Source of the DNA: Aquarana catesbeiana
Lineage: Eukaryota > Chordata > Amphibia > Anura > Ranidae
NCBI RefSeq assembly: GCF_042186555.1
Contig: NC_133328.1
Location: forward strand, 337,832,539 to 337,896,538
DNA: 64,000 bases
Direction: 5' to 3'
This document shows, one piece after another, positions 22,828 through 33,027 of the stretch. The notes under the pieces were generated by a model. It ran no database searches. It had not been told where the DNA came from and saw only the letters and a list, made by a program, of their open reading frames with translations. Made by a program: the position numbers and the translations under genes. The first letter of the stretch is position 1. The number at the start of each line of letters is the position of its first letter.

Positions 22828-23186
22828 AAGATCAAAACTGTAATGTCAGTCAGAACTCCCAGGATTATTTGGTGAAGAATCTAGGGGACACATATACATA
22901 CACACACCCCCACGTTTAATCTTACCTTCGTTTCTGATGCTCGCTACTTCCGCACGGACATACGTAGGCCATCGTAATAGCTTTATATACACTGCGCATG
23001 TGTCATGCTCCACCTGCGTTGCCCGCCCCTGACATTCTTTAGTACGATTTGTCCCCACCCCTTCACTCTTCGTTGCGCAGTGGGAGTAGATAGAGAAAGA
23101 TGGCGGAGAGAGTCAGTTGAAGTAGCGCGGAGGAAAGCCCGGAGCCACAACCATCCACATCCCGGAGGAGATATAAGGCCACCAAC
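22828..23186. promoter_or_regulatory. Shared divergent promoter of MADF and Myb genes
   Basis: Only 359 bases separate the two start codons, which point away from each other. The + side contains AAGATGGCGGA (23098-23108), a consensus-like YY1 site common at TATA-less promoters. Its ATG opens a 6-codon upstream ORF (MAERVS, 23101-23121). CpG content is higher than in the surroundings. No TATA box is obvious. The architecture suggests joint expression. Confidence 0.5.
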
Positions 23187-24433
23187 ATGGCTTTTGAAGA
23201 GATGGTGGAGATGGTGTCCATATTGAGAAGGGAGGACTACGATGGGAAAAAAGGACCGTACACACGACCGAATATGCATAAGGACAAAATAATGTCCTCA
23301 GTTGTCACCACTCTAGAAGCAAAATTTAGCACAAAACGGTCTAAAGAACAATTGAGGAAGCGGTGGTCTGACATCAAAAGTCGGGAGCCAGAACAATATT
23401 TGCGAATAAAGAAGCTGCTTAAAAAAAAGTAAGTACTTGTTGTGTTTTCCTATTGAGATACTTAACTTGCATGCTCATCCATATTTTTTTCGTTTGTACA
23501 GCATCGTTCGTAAAGACTGTTCTTTGTAAAAGGCATATGATACAAAAGAAACTGACGTTTTATTTTTCGCCAAATACGATAGCACAGGGTTGGACATATA
23601 CATTTATGTCTTGTTAATTTTTAGTATTCAAATAATTTGTGGATGTGGTGTAGATGTGTTGGAAAATATAATGTTTCTTCAAAAATGATTCAGTGTAATG
23701 TAAGGACAGGACACAGCAGCTGGTTCCACATCTGGACTCACGAGCACTAGTGTACTATGTGACCATAAAGAAATTTTAGAGGGGTAATACACATAGGAGA
23801 TCACTGAGGTATCTGCATTTGTGAAACTTGCATGAAAATGTGTATTTTTTCGAATTGTTGTTCAGAGGGAATGTTCATCCTGTCTTCTAATTTTTGGAGG
23901 ACAAAAAAAGGCAATTGTCCATAACTCCTAACCAACGTTTCAGATTATTTTAAAAAATCTAAAATAACACTGTGTTTTAACTATACCTTTTGTTGACTTA
24001 TCATAGGGGAGAAAAGACTCAGACAACAGTCCAAGGATCCCAGGACCCCCCCCAAGTCACCAGCCTGAGGCTGAAGATAGCCCCAGCCCAAGACCACGCC
24101 CACCCGACGAGCTGGAGGAAGGAGAGGTGGAGGAAATGTGCGACCTTTCAACCCCACTAAGTGAGTGACTGACACCCCAGCGTAAGGTAATGTATTTAGG
24201 CGTGCATATTTTAACCCTTGTTTTTTTAACACATTTTAGGTGAGCTTCTGGTTGTGGAAGGCCAAGCGGCAGAGCCATTCACCACAGACAGTGCCCAAAG
24301 ACTGATTGGCCAGATAATGCTGTGGAATGGCCAGATTGATAAAATGCATGAACAAATTCAGACCATGCAACTTCGCCTGGACTCTATGCAACAGGAAATG
24401 AAGAACATGATTGATGTTTTGGGCAGAATATAA
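23187..24433 (+). CDS. Myb/SANT-like DNA-binding protein of the Harbinger (three exons)
   Basis: Exon 1 (23187-23428) starts MAFEEMVEMVSILRRED and ends before GTAAGT. It encodes a trihelix/Myb-like domain (VVTTLEAKFSTKRSKEQLRKRWSDIKSREPEQYLRIKKLL). Exon 2 (24007-24160, after ATCATAG, before GTGAGT) is acidic (DELEEGEVEEMCDLSTPLS). Exon 3 (24240-24433, after ACATTTTAG) has a coiled-coil-like tail (QIDKMHEQIQTMQLRLDSMQQEMKNM) ending GRI-stop. The phases of exons 2 and 3 fit. Exon 1 enters exon 2 in a frame that is lost at an 8-C run (24045-24052), where one extra C would restore it. Known Harbingers encode a Myb-like partner that helps import the transposase and bind the ends, and this fits that role. 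An AATAAA at 24897-24902 may end the transcript. Confidence 0.75.
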
Positions 24434-24555
24434 TAACGTTTGGCCTAAAAACATCAGTCATGTTCTTCATTTCCTTGTGAAGTTTCTTTCTTATAGAAAT
24501 GTTACCAATTTTTTGCCTTAACCAAAAATTTTTAGGATGCACACGGTGTGTCATC

Positions 24556-24712
24556 ATGTGCTATTTTCCATCATGGGATAGCAATGTACTTGTTTTGTGT
24601 TTGCAACCCCTTCATCCTAAAAATTATTGAGTGGTGAGAGGAACAAAGGGATTGCACACACAAAACACGTACATTGCTCACCCATGATGGGAGATAGCAC
24701 ATGTTGACTTGA
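24556..24712. repeat. Hairpin between convergent Harbinger genes
   Basis: ATGTGCTATTTTCCATCATG with GGATAGCAATGTAC (from 24556) is repeated inverted up to 24712 with few mismatches, leaving a loop around 24612-24655. It lies in the 3' region of the Myb gene, between the convergent Myb and transposase genes. Confidence 0.75.
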
Positions 24713-24896
24713 CCCTTTTGTAATGCTCACTTTTGAGCATATTAAAAATGTTCTATTTACAAGGGTGACATCACCAGCACCGTTCTTCAAATGTTGAACT
24801 TTGTAAGTTCTTTGTTTTTTTTTTTTATGTTTTTCAAAAGACTGTTGGGAATTTGAAGATTTTAAACAAGGTGTATTTTTGTTTTAATATGCCTTT

Positions 24897-24902
24897 AATA
24901 AA
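24897..24902 (+). terminator. Polyadenylation signal AATAAA after the Myb gene
   Basis: AATAAA in TTTAATAAAGTTTTATAC lies about 460 bases after the stop codon. It is followed by T-rich sequence with a TGTT element, as expected for a vertebrate poly(A) site. Confidence 0.5.
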
Positions 24903-25244
24903 GTTTTATACAAAATAATTTATTTTTGTTAAAACAAAACAAAAAAAAAAAATCTCAATTAATGCACTTTTCAATGTGCACACAGTAAAATGTTTTTACT
25001 ACTACAATGTGTGTGGCTGATTATTTCTCGATGAGATGTTTATTAAATTTGTGTGTGGTTACAGTGACAAAGGGCCTTATTAACTAAAGGTAAATGCACT
25101 TGCCACTACTACAAGTGCACTAGGAGACAGACCAAACTAAATGCAAACAAGAATAAAAACAAGATATTTTTGGAAATTTTTTTTTTATTTTGTAAAATTA
25201 AAGCACTTCTTGAGTAGCAATGGCCCCCAGACCATTAAAATAAT

Positions 25245-27048
25245 TCACATATCGCTCACACACTTGACGTGCGGGTTCGGGGGGGCCAAGCCAATATGGC
25301 CAATTTCCAAGCCTGTCCTTGTTGGATCTTGTACAAGTCCGGCCTCAGGCCCAACAGAGGTTAGATATGTAGCAGAATGCCTACGTAAAAAGTTATGTAG
25401 TATGCAGCAAGCAAGTATGACGTGATTTATTTTATAGTCCGCCAGATTTATGGCTGAAAGGAACAAACGGAACCGACTGGCCAGAATCCCAAAGGCATTC
25501 TCCACAACTCTTCTTGCTCTGGCCAGCCGGTAATTAAATAGCCTCCTCTCAGGGGTGAGTGTTCTTTGGGGAAACGGCCTCATCAAGTGCTCACCGAGAG
25601 CAAACACTTCATCAGCGATAAAAACTGAGGGGAGTCCATCCACATTCTGGTCATCAGGTGGCAATCCCAGGCCACCAGTCGTGAGATGCTGGCACAGCTC
25701 AGTCTGTGCAAACACGCCTCCATCAGACATCCGGCCGTTCTTCCCCACATCCACAAACAGAAAGTCCAAATGTGCCAAGACCACCGCCATCAAAACTACA
25801 CTATGGAAACCCTTATAGTTGTAGAAATAAGACCCCGAATGTGGTGGTGGCACAATGCGGACATGCTTCCCGTCAGTCGCCTCGACACAGTTGGGAAAGT
25901 CCCAATGGTCAGCGAACTGGGAGGCCACAGTCTGCCATTCCTGTGTACTGGAAGGAATCTGTGGAGTGAAAAAAAAAAAATTAATATAAGGAATTTCAAA
26001 CATAACTTGGATATCAGATTACACAAAAACATTATTGAACAACAGCAGTCAAACATTATAATTATGTGTGTTTGTTATTTAAATTAGAACAAACATAAGG
26101 CCCACTTATAAGATTAATCACCCCCTCTGATGGCCCATTGATCAATTTTAATATGGGGGGAAGGGTTCTAATTAGGTTAAGAAACACACCTAACCTTTTT
26201 TAACATGTGAGGGGTGAGGGAGAGGGTCTAATTAGGGAGAAAAACACACCTGACATTTTAAAACATGTGAGGGGTGGGGGAGGGGGTCTAATTAGGGAGA
26301 AAAACACACCTGACATTTTAAAACATGTGAGGGGTGGGGGAGGGGGTCTAATTAGGGAGAAAAACATACCTGACTTTTTTAAACATTTGAGGGGTGGGGG
26401 AGGGTCAAACAGTACAATGGAGCTGACAATATACATTGTTCAAGGGACTATAGGCTAGAGATATAAATGGACCCAGGATTGCATGGTGGGGAGGTTCTTG
26501 AATGTAAATATGCATGTAGGGCAATAAATGATTAATGTCCAAAAACAGGCATGCATGAAGATAAAGGGAACATTCACAGCATATTCAAAGCATGGTAATT
26601 AGGTAAGGAGGACATTTAGACTATACATTATCAAACATTTAATACACATCATGTAATGTTAAAGGATAAAACTTACCTTCATATAGTCCTTCTGCAGGAC
26701 CTGAATAATGGCAGAACAAGTCTCTGGGATTATTATCCCCAGAGCCTGGGGGGAGATGCCTGTCGAGAACTTCAAGTCCTGAAGACTTCTCCCAGTCGCC
26801 AAGTAATGTAACGTGGCAACTAGCCTCTGCTCTGCACTGATGGCTTGCCTAATGCAGGTATCCTGCCTGCTGATATAGGGGGTCAGCATAGCCAGCAGAT
26901 GCTCAAAAACGGGGTCCGTCATCTGGAGATAATTCCTGAAATCCTCAGGATTATTCTCACGGATCTCATGGAGCAAAGGCATGTGCGAGAATTGGTCACG
27001 CTGGCGCAACCAATTCTTCATCCATGAACACCTCCTCGCCCTGTTCAT
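25245..27048 (-). CDS. PIF/Harbinger transposase (HARBI1-like), two exons, open
   Basis: Exon 1 is 27048-26677 (start MNRARRCSWMKNW) and ends ATGAAG before GTAAGT. Exon 2 is 25958-25245, after TTTTTTTCACTCCACAG. The phases join (DYMK-IPSSTQEW), giving about 361 residues, the usual length for HARBI1-like proteins. Exon 1 has the N-terminal helical/HTH part (RQAISAEQRLVATLHYLATGRSLQDL). Exon 2 carries the DDE nuclease: Asp in CVEATDGKHVRI, Asp in FLFVDVGKNGRMSD and Glu in RARRVVENAFGIL. No stops or shifts are visible. The enzyme would cut at the TGCCGCG ends and duplicate a 3-bp target. It lies at the right end of the element and is read inward from the right TIR side. It is the best preserved coding unit in the window. 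Confidence 0.9.
26190..26410. repeat. 60-bp tandem repeat in the transposase intron
   Basis: About 3.5 units with an exact 60-base period (TGTGAGGGGTG, GTCTAATTAGGGAGAAAAAC, CACCTGACATTTTAAAACA). It sits wholly within the intron 25959-26676 and reads open in several frames, which explains the spurious ORFs. Confidence 0.92.
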
Positions 27049-27626
27049 GGACTGGACTTGGGTTTAAGTATTAACCCCAACACCAAGTCCCCACGCAGCA
27101 CGAACTCGAGAACGAGTACGTCCACACGACATGGCTTCAAAACAGTCGGCTGGTCAAACAAACAAACTTATAACAAACGCACTGAATAACAGCAAGGCCT
27201 ATGAAGAACGACCTGAAAATCAGGAACGAGCGGACCAGAACGGCCTGCAAGGCAGGTTACAAACTGACCAACACGCACTGAAAAGCAGATACAAACCTCA
27301 CAAGCACAAACTGAACCGCAGAAAACAATCGAAATAAGCTGAAGCGTGAAAAGCGCGAATCGTCTCTAACCAAACTTCTACTAACACAAGATAAACACGA
27401 GATTAGCAGAAGGAGCCCAAAGGGTGCCGTAGTGGGGCTTGAACTTCCTTTTTATAGTCCCGTCATACGTGCTGTACGTCACCGCGTTCCAAACCAGCGG
27501 ACTTTTGCAGTGATCGCGTGTGTCCAAGTCCGTCCCTTGTTAAGTCCGGCGCAAGGAGCCGACAAAGTCCGGCAAAAAGTCCGCCGAGCAAAGTCTGCCG
27601 TAAAGTCCAATCGTGTGTACGCAGCA
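27049..27626 (-). other. Harbinger right subterminal region and terminus
   Basis: Leader of the transposase gene and the right end. It contains several AAGTCCGxC motifs (27528-27606) like those in the two MITEs, which could be transposase or Myb-protein binding sites. It closes with the inverse of TGCTGCGTACACACG at 27626, followed by TCA. Confidence 0.65.
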
Positions 27627-27639
27627 TCATACTTACTAT

Positions 27640-28210
27640 TATATAGTTAGTACCACCTTCCCTTTTCTATATCCAGGGCTAGTCATTCTCCTACTGGTCA
27701 GTGAGACCACATCACGTGGGTTTCCATTATTGCATTATCATATAGTGATTGGCATAATTGAACTACATAGTATGTTTTTAAAATAATCTTATGGAAAGGT
27801 ATTTATTTATGTTGATACTTTTATTTTCTGCCTCTAGGGGAAAGCTATCATGTATTTTCAAGTTTGATTATTGTTAATGGATGTAATCAAATTTTCTTTG
27901 GTGATCTGTAAATCATGTATATGTTTTCTGTTTATAGAAGTTACTCTTTTGGCCATTTGCACTTATTTAAGAGATAGGAGGTCCTGAAGAAGAAGAGGTC
28001 TCAGCAAAATGCATCGACCCAATTTCCTTTTTGTGACAAAAACCATGCCCCTTTTTAGTGGATGATGTTTGTTAGTACCAATGTGCAAGCATATGTAAAA
28101 TATGTGGGTTTTTTTTACATTTTATTGGATGAAATAAAGTTTTGTATACATTTTTATAACATTGATGCACTTTGTGTTCACTGGAGGGGTATTTAAAATC
28201 CTACTATGCA
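27640..28210 (+). repeat. PLE-like flank repeat, inverted copy 2
   Basis: The inverse of 19235-19651. It contains CCTGAAGAAGAAGAGGTC (27984) followed by AGCAAAATGCATCGACCC, an arrangement like the hammerhead-type marks near the PLEs, and an AATAAAG near 28134. Confidence 0.7.
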
Positions 28211-28235
28211 TATATATAATATTCTGCCTTCTTGT

Positions 28236-29569
28236 CCACAGCTACTCCTGCCATGGCCCCAGCATCATGCATGGAGGATTCAGCTGAAATATTTGAACAC
28301 AGCATCAGCCACTTGATTCTTAACGACGCACAGGCATTACTTGATTCTGATGTTGGTTCTAAGGTTGAGGAAGTGAGTAACATGAGCCTATAGAGAGGAG
28401 AGAACACTGATAAACAACAAATTGGCAGTCATGTTCCCCTAGCATCAGTGTATTGCTAAGTTGGCTCCAGTGATAATGAGAATGGAGAGGATGATGATGA
28501 TGATGAGATCAGTGATGCAGATGCAATGTGGGATAAAGCAGAGGAGGAAAGTGAGGGAGAGGCACAACCTCAACGAAGCAGAATGTTCTTCAGAGGTAGC
28601 CATCATGGAACAGTAGAGAGCAGCCACCCTATTCCATCAGATTGTGGAGCTGTTATCACCCGGCCCAGTTTTCACAGCTGTTTGGGCCTTTTTTAGCACA
28701 TGTGCATCTGATCACACTGTTGCAATTTGCAATCCCTGCCGCAAGCAGATCAAGCGTGGAAAAAACACCGGCCATTTGGGTACCACATGCTTGCAAAGGC
28801 TTTTAACCTCCCACCACTCAGCCCATTGGCAAGAGCACCTGAAAACTACACAAAAGGGACACAAATCTTCTCCTTCTCACCTTTCATGTCTACCCCCACT
28901 ATATCTCATCAGCAACCACTGACAGGGATGATGTTATAGCAAAAGGTGTCAGGTCCTTGCAACACGTCTGCTAGCAGCACACCATCAGCTGTAGAGTATA
29001 TTAGGCAAATTTCTCTGCCCCAGATGCTGTATAAAAAAACACTCCCTGCACCCACATGCCCAGCGTCTAAATTCCAGCTTGTCCAAATTTTTGGCTTTAC
29101 AACTTCTGCCTTTCCATTTGGCAAATTCTGCCCCCTTCCAACAAATTAGCAGAATGTGCTGTACCACAATGGCAGGTTCCCAGTTGCTATTTATTTGCAT
29201 ATAAGGCCACTCAAGCTCTATACCATCACGTGGAAGGCAATGTTTTGACACCATTGGGCAAAACAGTCATCAGCAAGGTCCACATTATTGCTGATATGTG
29301 GTCCAGCAAGCATGGTCAGGGACAATATACTTAGTTCACAGCACTCTGGGTAACTCTTCAACTAGGAAGGATGCTGGACAGGGCTCAGTGCTGGAGCTTG
29401 TTTTGCTGCCACGTCTCCATACAGCTGGTGGTGGTGATGTGATATCTGTCAGCTCCACCCTCTCCTTCTCTTCAATGCCCTCTTCTGCTGAATTGTCCTA
29501 TGAACAACCGTTACCCCTAAGCATTCAAGGGGCCATTCAACGAATCAGGCTAAAAAATGTCATTGCCAT
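28236..29569 (+). pseudogene. hAT-H transposase, BED finger and following part, degenerate
   Basis: The frame resumes TATPAMAPASCMEDSAEIFEH. It continues through an acidic region (ENGEDDDDDEISDADAMW) and a BED zinc finger in the frame of 28644-28922 (VWAFFSTC...VAICNPCRKQIKRG...TTCLQR...HHSAHWQEH; the C-x2-C and H residues are visible). Beyond it, mixed frames still show KHGQGQYT and similar hAT pieces. Several stops and shifts mark it as dead. BED fingers bind the hAT ends. It is interrupted at 29570 by an LTR. Confidence 0.65.
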
Positions 29570-29911
29570 TGCTGGGCTCAGCCCTTCCTTATCTGAACTG
29601 GCTGCTCAGCTGTCGGCTAATTGCCAGCTCCCATCTCTCTCCACAGTTACTCAGCTGTTGATGATATGCTGCTCGTCAGTCCTGCCTACTTAAGCCATCC
29701 AGTCCAGAGGAGCTCTGCCTTCACCTTAGTCAACATCACAGATATGCTTTCCTGCATTCCTGTTAAAAGACTTGCTTGGCTGACATCCCTTCTGGCTCCA
29801 GGTCCTGCTTGCTGTTTTTTTTTCCATGAAGATTTTATTCAGTATAGAAAAGATAAACATACAAGTCTAAACATTTGTCGCATGACAGCATAAAACAAGA
29901 ATGATATAATG

Positions 29912-30614
29912 TGTAATATCGGGGGCCATTAGCTCTCGTGGCAGATGCATTTGTCAGTGATTCAAGCCAGTCAGGAACCATATTTAAGGGCATGTTAGCC
30001 CATTTTTATTAAAAAGGCAAATAAAAGTCCGTAACATAAAGGGTTCCCACGCAGGGGTTTCATCTCCAGCAAATAAACACAATAGAAAATGCTAGCCCAT
30101 CTGGCTCTCTTTAGCAGTACCTCTGCTCTTTATCCTGGTCACACAGACCACAGGATTCCTCAATGTGGATGGCTTCACTTTAGCGCCCACAGCTCCGCTT
30201 TGGCCTTAGTCCTCAGGCCGTTCCACTGCCTCTTGCAGTCATACATTCTGGCTGCCTCCTGCAGCCCCTCTGACTCCTGAAGACCTCCTGTCTCTCTGGG
30301 TGTGGAGCAGTCTCCAACTGGGAGCCATGAAGTCTTCCCATACCCTCATTATAAGTGCTGTGCTCACCTGAGCACACACCCTGCTGGTAATCTACAAAGT
30401 CTGGACACAGAGTTGGAGATCCCGTCCCACCCAAGACACTATGGAATCTCCAAACTACAGAGCCCCATGACCGAATACCAAAACCTGGAGAAAGCTGCAA
30501 AAGCAGTTTTCACCAGTCCACATTTATGCTCTGTAGCCTTGCACCAAGCAAATGTGCATACCCTGTGTACCCCAAACTATCAATTTTACCTTGACAGCAT
30601 CTCCTACTGTCACA
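29912..30614 (-). repeat. 3' LTR of the pol-less element
   Basis: The left LTR copy, 3' in element orientation. It starts TGTAATATCGGGGGCC and ends CTCCTACTGTCACA. Confidence 0.88.
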
Positions 30615-30755
30615 TATCCTCACCCCTTGTTTCGAACCCGAAGGGGGCTGGACACACCAGCCCGAATCCTTGATTGGGGCACCTCTGCGCCAGCTGTTTG
30701 CTGCGTAGGCCCAATCTTTTTTTCGGGTGTGTTTCCAGGCATGCCCTACCCAGGA

Positions 30756-32204
30756 TCACAATGGGGTCCTACAGTTCTGTACACTCAGCGTACTCCCTCT
30801 GTCCTTGGGGTTCCTGAGCTCACATTTCTTTTCTGTTGGCCCCCTGCCTTTCCTGCTACTTCCTTCCAACTCACTTTCCCGATTCTGTAGAGAACCTGCT
30901 CCAGACACTATGCCTGATGAAGAACCACCTTTTCCCTCACTGGTACCCATTTTCCCCATCACAATAGGTCTCTTGGGTTTATCAACTCTTTTGCCATTAC
31001 CTTTGACTACCAACTCCCCAGAGCTCAATATCTGTTTATCATGCTCATTTTCCAAGGAAAAATTAATTTTCATATCCAAGCCACTATTTGCATTAACATT
31101 CAGCAATAAGTCACCATTTCTCCAGTTACCAATAACGTTAGTTCTTTCTTGCTCGGGGTTTGTTAGGGTCAGGCTCAAGGAGGGACAACACACAGGTGAG
31201 CAGCTATCCCCTATGAGACCTTCACAAGGCTTCACTTCACCTGTTGTCCAAATCTCTGTGGGCAGTTGTCCTAACAACTGACATTGAACAACACATGACC
31301 CATTTCTAGCAGTACCAATCTTTGCCAGCTCACACTTTTCCACGTCACAATTTTTGTTCCTCTCCATACTATATTTAAGAGCGTCTCCGGGTACCCCAAC
31401 TTGTACCTCTCTGCAGGTGACAGACAGAATCTCTGCTTTTGCCGCGTCCATATCTGGCCCTTCCTTCTTAGGAGGTCTATCGGGTGAGGCAGTATCCGTG
31501 CCATTTACTAAACCCTGCTCAGCCGCACCTTGGACCGCACTAGCAGAGATTTCCATCACCACAAAAGGCGGAGAGACCTCCGATGTCTCCAGCAGCCCCC
31601 CAGAGCGCCTTCCGTACTGAACCATATCCGGAAGCACCCTCACAAGGAACTGTGAGATCACTTGCCAGACTATTAATAAGCACCGTACCACCCAGTTCCA
31701 CTGGTGATTAATGTTACCCAGCACAGCTTGCATTACCTGGCTCCACCCTTTGGTACCATGCAGCACTACCACATCTGACTGTAGTGGAGGCACCCAGGTA
31801 TACAAGGAATGTGCTTTCACCAGTTCCACTAGCATATCTGTAATTTCTACACACTCCACATCAATATGCAAAACATTTTTGGGGACCTTTCCCTTATTAG
31901 AGACATGGAGGGGCTCATTCACTGCAGCTTGAGGGGCCACGACATTTAAGGGGGCCTCCACCTCACTGGAAGTACCCATCACAGCCTGACACTCCTCTGA
32001 ACCACTGTCAGACGCATGTCTCCCACTCATGCCCTCTAACTCAACAATAAGCCTCTGCAAGTCAACATTCATTACATTGTCACCTTGACAGTTGACATTC
32101 AACTGCTGGGCTGTGAACACCACATCTGCCATGCATGCGCCCTGATCTGGTTCTTCCGACTGGAGGGAAACAACCCTTGCAGGGACCAACGCACCCTCAA
32201 CCAT
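30756..32204 (-). CDS. 482-aa ORF of unknown function in the pol-less LTR element
   Basis: A long uninterrupted frame (start MVEGALVPARVV) in the 3' half of the element. I recognise no domain. Visible features: an acidic N-terminal half; a hydrophobic stretch (WNWVVRCLLIVWQVISQFLV) that could be a buried helix or a membrane segment; a cysteine cluster (QCQLLGQ...CSPVCCPSL); and a basic Lys/Arg/Gly/Ser-rich C-terminus (GKGGSSSG, SSRKGRGPTEKK). It lies downstream of the CCHC frame. It may be part of an enlarged Gag or an envelope-position protein; neither is supported by a signature. Openness over 1.4 kb suggests recent activity or selection. Confidence 0.55.
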   Translation of the reverse strand: MVEGALVPARVVSLQSEEPDQGACMADVVFTAQQLNVNCQGDNVMNVDLQRLIVELEGMSGRHASDSGSEECQAVMGTSSEVEAPLNVVAPQAAVNEPLHVSNKGKVPKNVLHIDVECVEITDMLVELVKAHSLYTWVPPLQSDVVVLHGTKGWSQVMQAVLGNINHQWNWVVRCLLIVWQVISQFLVRVLPDMVQYGRRSGGLLETSEVSPPFVVMEISASAVQGAAEQGLVNGTDTASPDRPPKKEGPDMDAAKAEILSVTCREVQVGVPGDALKYSMERNKNCDVEKCELAKIGTARNGSCVVQCQLLGQLPTEIWTTGEVKPCEGLIGDSCSPVCCPSLSLTLTNPEQERTNVIGNWRNGDLLLNVNANSGLDMKINFSLENEHDKQILSSGELVVKGNGKRVDKPKRPIVMGKMGTSEGKGGSSSGIVSGAGSLQNRESELEGSSRKGRGPTEKKCELRNPKDRGSTLSVQNCRTPL

Positions 32205-32613
32205 CGGTCACTCTGCAATCTTCCTGTCTGGCATAGCAGTTGTTGTACTCACACCCCTGTCACTCAACATAGCCTTGTCTAACATGGCTAGTAATTGTTT
32301 GGCCCAACTGTCCCAATCCATTGTGCTTCCATTATGAGGGCTCAGCAGTACCTAATCATCTGCTCTAGGAGGCACCTGGGATTCTGCAGCACAAACAGTA
32401 CCTTTGTCATTTCTATATAAATCACATTTTGACAACATGCTTTTACTCTTTGCTAATGCTTCATCAAACAAGGCAGGCTGCAATACACCATCACCACCTT
32501 GCTCCTGGGGCGCTAATACACTCATCTATGTACCTTCAGCTTTGGCCAGCTGACTTAACCCTTTACCAACTGGGTTACACAGATGGTAAATGGACTGCTC
32601 ACACAAACTCTTA

Positions 32614-33019
32614 TGCCGCGTACACACGAGCGGACTTTACGGCAGACTTTGCCCGGCGGATGGGATTTCGTCGGACAATTCGATCGTGTGTGGGCTCCAG
32701 CGGACTTTGTTTGCTCAAAAGTTGGACGGAGTTAGATTTGAAACATGTTTTAAATCTATCCGTCGAACTCGAGTACGGTCGAAAATTCCGCTCGTCTGTA
32801 TGCTAGTTCGACGGACAAAAAGCCACGATAGGGCAGCTATTGGCTACTGGCTATGAACTTCCTTATTTTAGTCCGGTCGTATGTCATCACGTACGAATTC
32901 GACAGATTTTGGTGGATTGTGTGTAGGCAAGTCCGTTCATTCAGAAAGTCCATCGTAAAGTACGTCGAAAAGTCCGCCGGGCAAAGTCTGCCGTAAAGTC
33001 CGACCGTGTGTACGCGGCA
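32614..33019. mobile_element. Harbinger-derived MITE 1 (406 bp)
   Basis: Ends TGCCGCGTACACACG and its inverse; flanked by TTA (32611-32613) and TAA (33020-33022), the 3-bp TWA target of Harbingers. The subterminal sequence (ACTTTACGGCAGACTTTG, TTGTTTGCTCAAAAGTTGGA, GAAACATGTTTTAAATCTAT) matches 20971-21060 of the autonomous element. The right part matches 27430-27626. No coding capacity. Confidence 0.92.
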
Positions 33020-33027
33020 TAACTGCA

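Larger units (their letters stand above)
20971..27626 (-). mobile_element. PIF/Harbinger transposon with three genes
   Basis: The right end carries the complete terminus (inverse of TGCTGCGTACACACG, ending at 27626). The left end begins inside the subterminal repeat (TTTACGGCAGAC at 20971) and lacks the outer ~20 bp. Both subterminal regions match the MITEs at 32614-33019 and 41572-41961, which have full TGCCGCGTACACACG ends. Genes: MADF protein (21365-22827, -), Myb/SANT protein (23187-24433, +) and HARBI1-like transposase (25245-27048, -). Missing terminal bases on the left probably immobilise this copy, although the transposase ORF is open. Confidence 0.85.
19079..28231. mobile_element. 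Composite insertion in hAT-H bounded by inverted PLE-like repeats
   Basis: The transposase frame breaks at TTGT (19075-19078) and resumes after TTGT (28232-28235), a 4-bp duplication or microhomology. Both margins carry TA-rich sequence and then about 0.5 kb of the same repeat in opposite orientation. Inside are a solo LTR, a Tc1 fragment and the Harbinger transposon. Inverted pseudo-LTRs are a known PLE behaviour, so a PLE-type insertion later hit by others is my best reading. Confidence 0.5.

Noticed and set aside
26200..26458. Pro-rich and Gly-rich ORFs around 26.3 kb
   Set aside because: Translations of the 60-bp intronic tandem repeat.
19078..28243. Possible 9 kb intron in hAT-H (GTAAGT at 19077 and CTTGTCCACAG at 28243)
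   Set aside because: Splicing there puts the two transposase parts out of phase, whereas simple removal of an insertion between the two TTGT copies joins GGSHL to STATPAMAP in frame. I treat it as an insertion.
30213..30890. ORFs across the 29912-30614 LTR
   Set aside because: They lie in LTR sequence, are duplicated in the other LTR, and have no coding features.
30756..32204. 482-aa ORF as an envelope glycoprotein
   Set aside because: It has one hydrophobic stretch only, no signal peptide at the start, no furin-like site and no glycoprotein signature; left as unknown.
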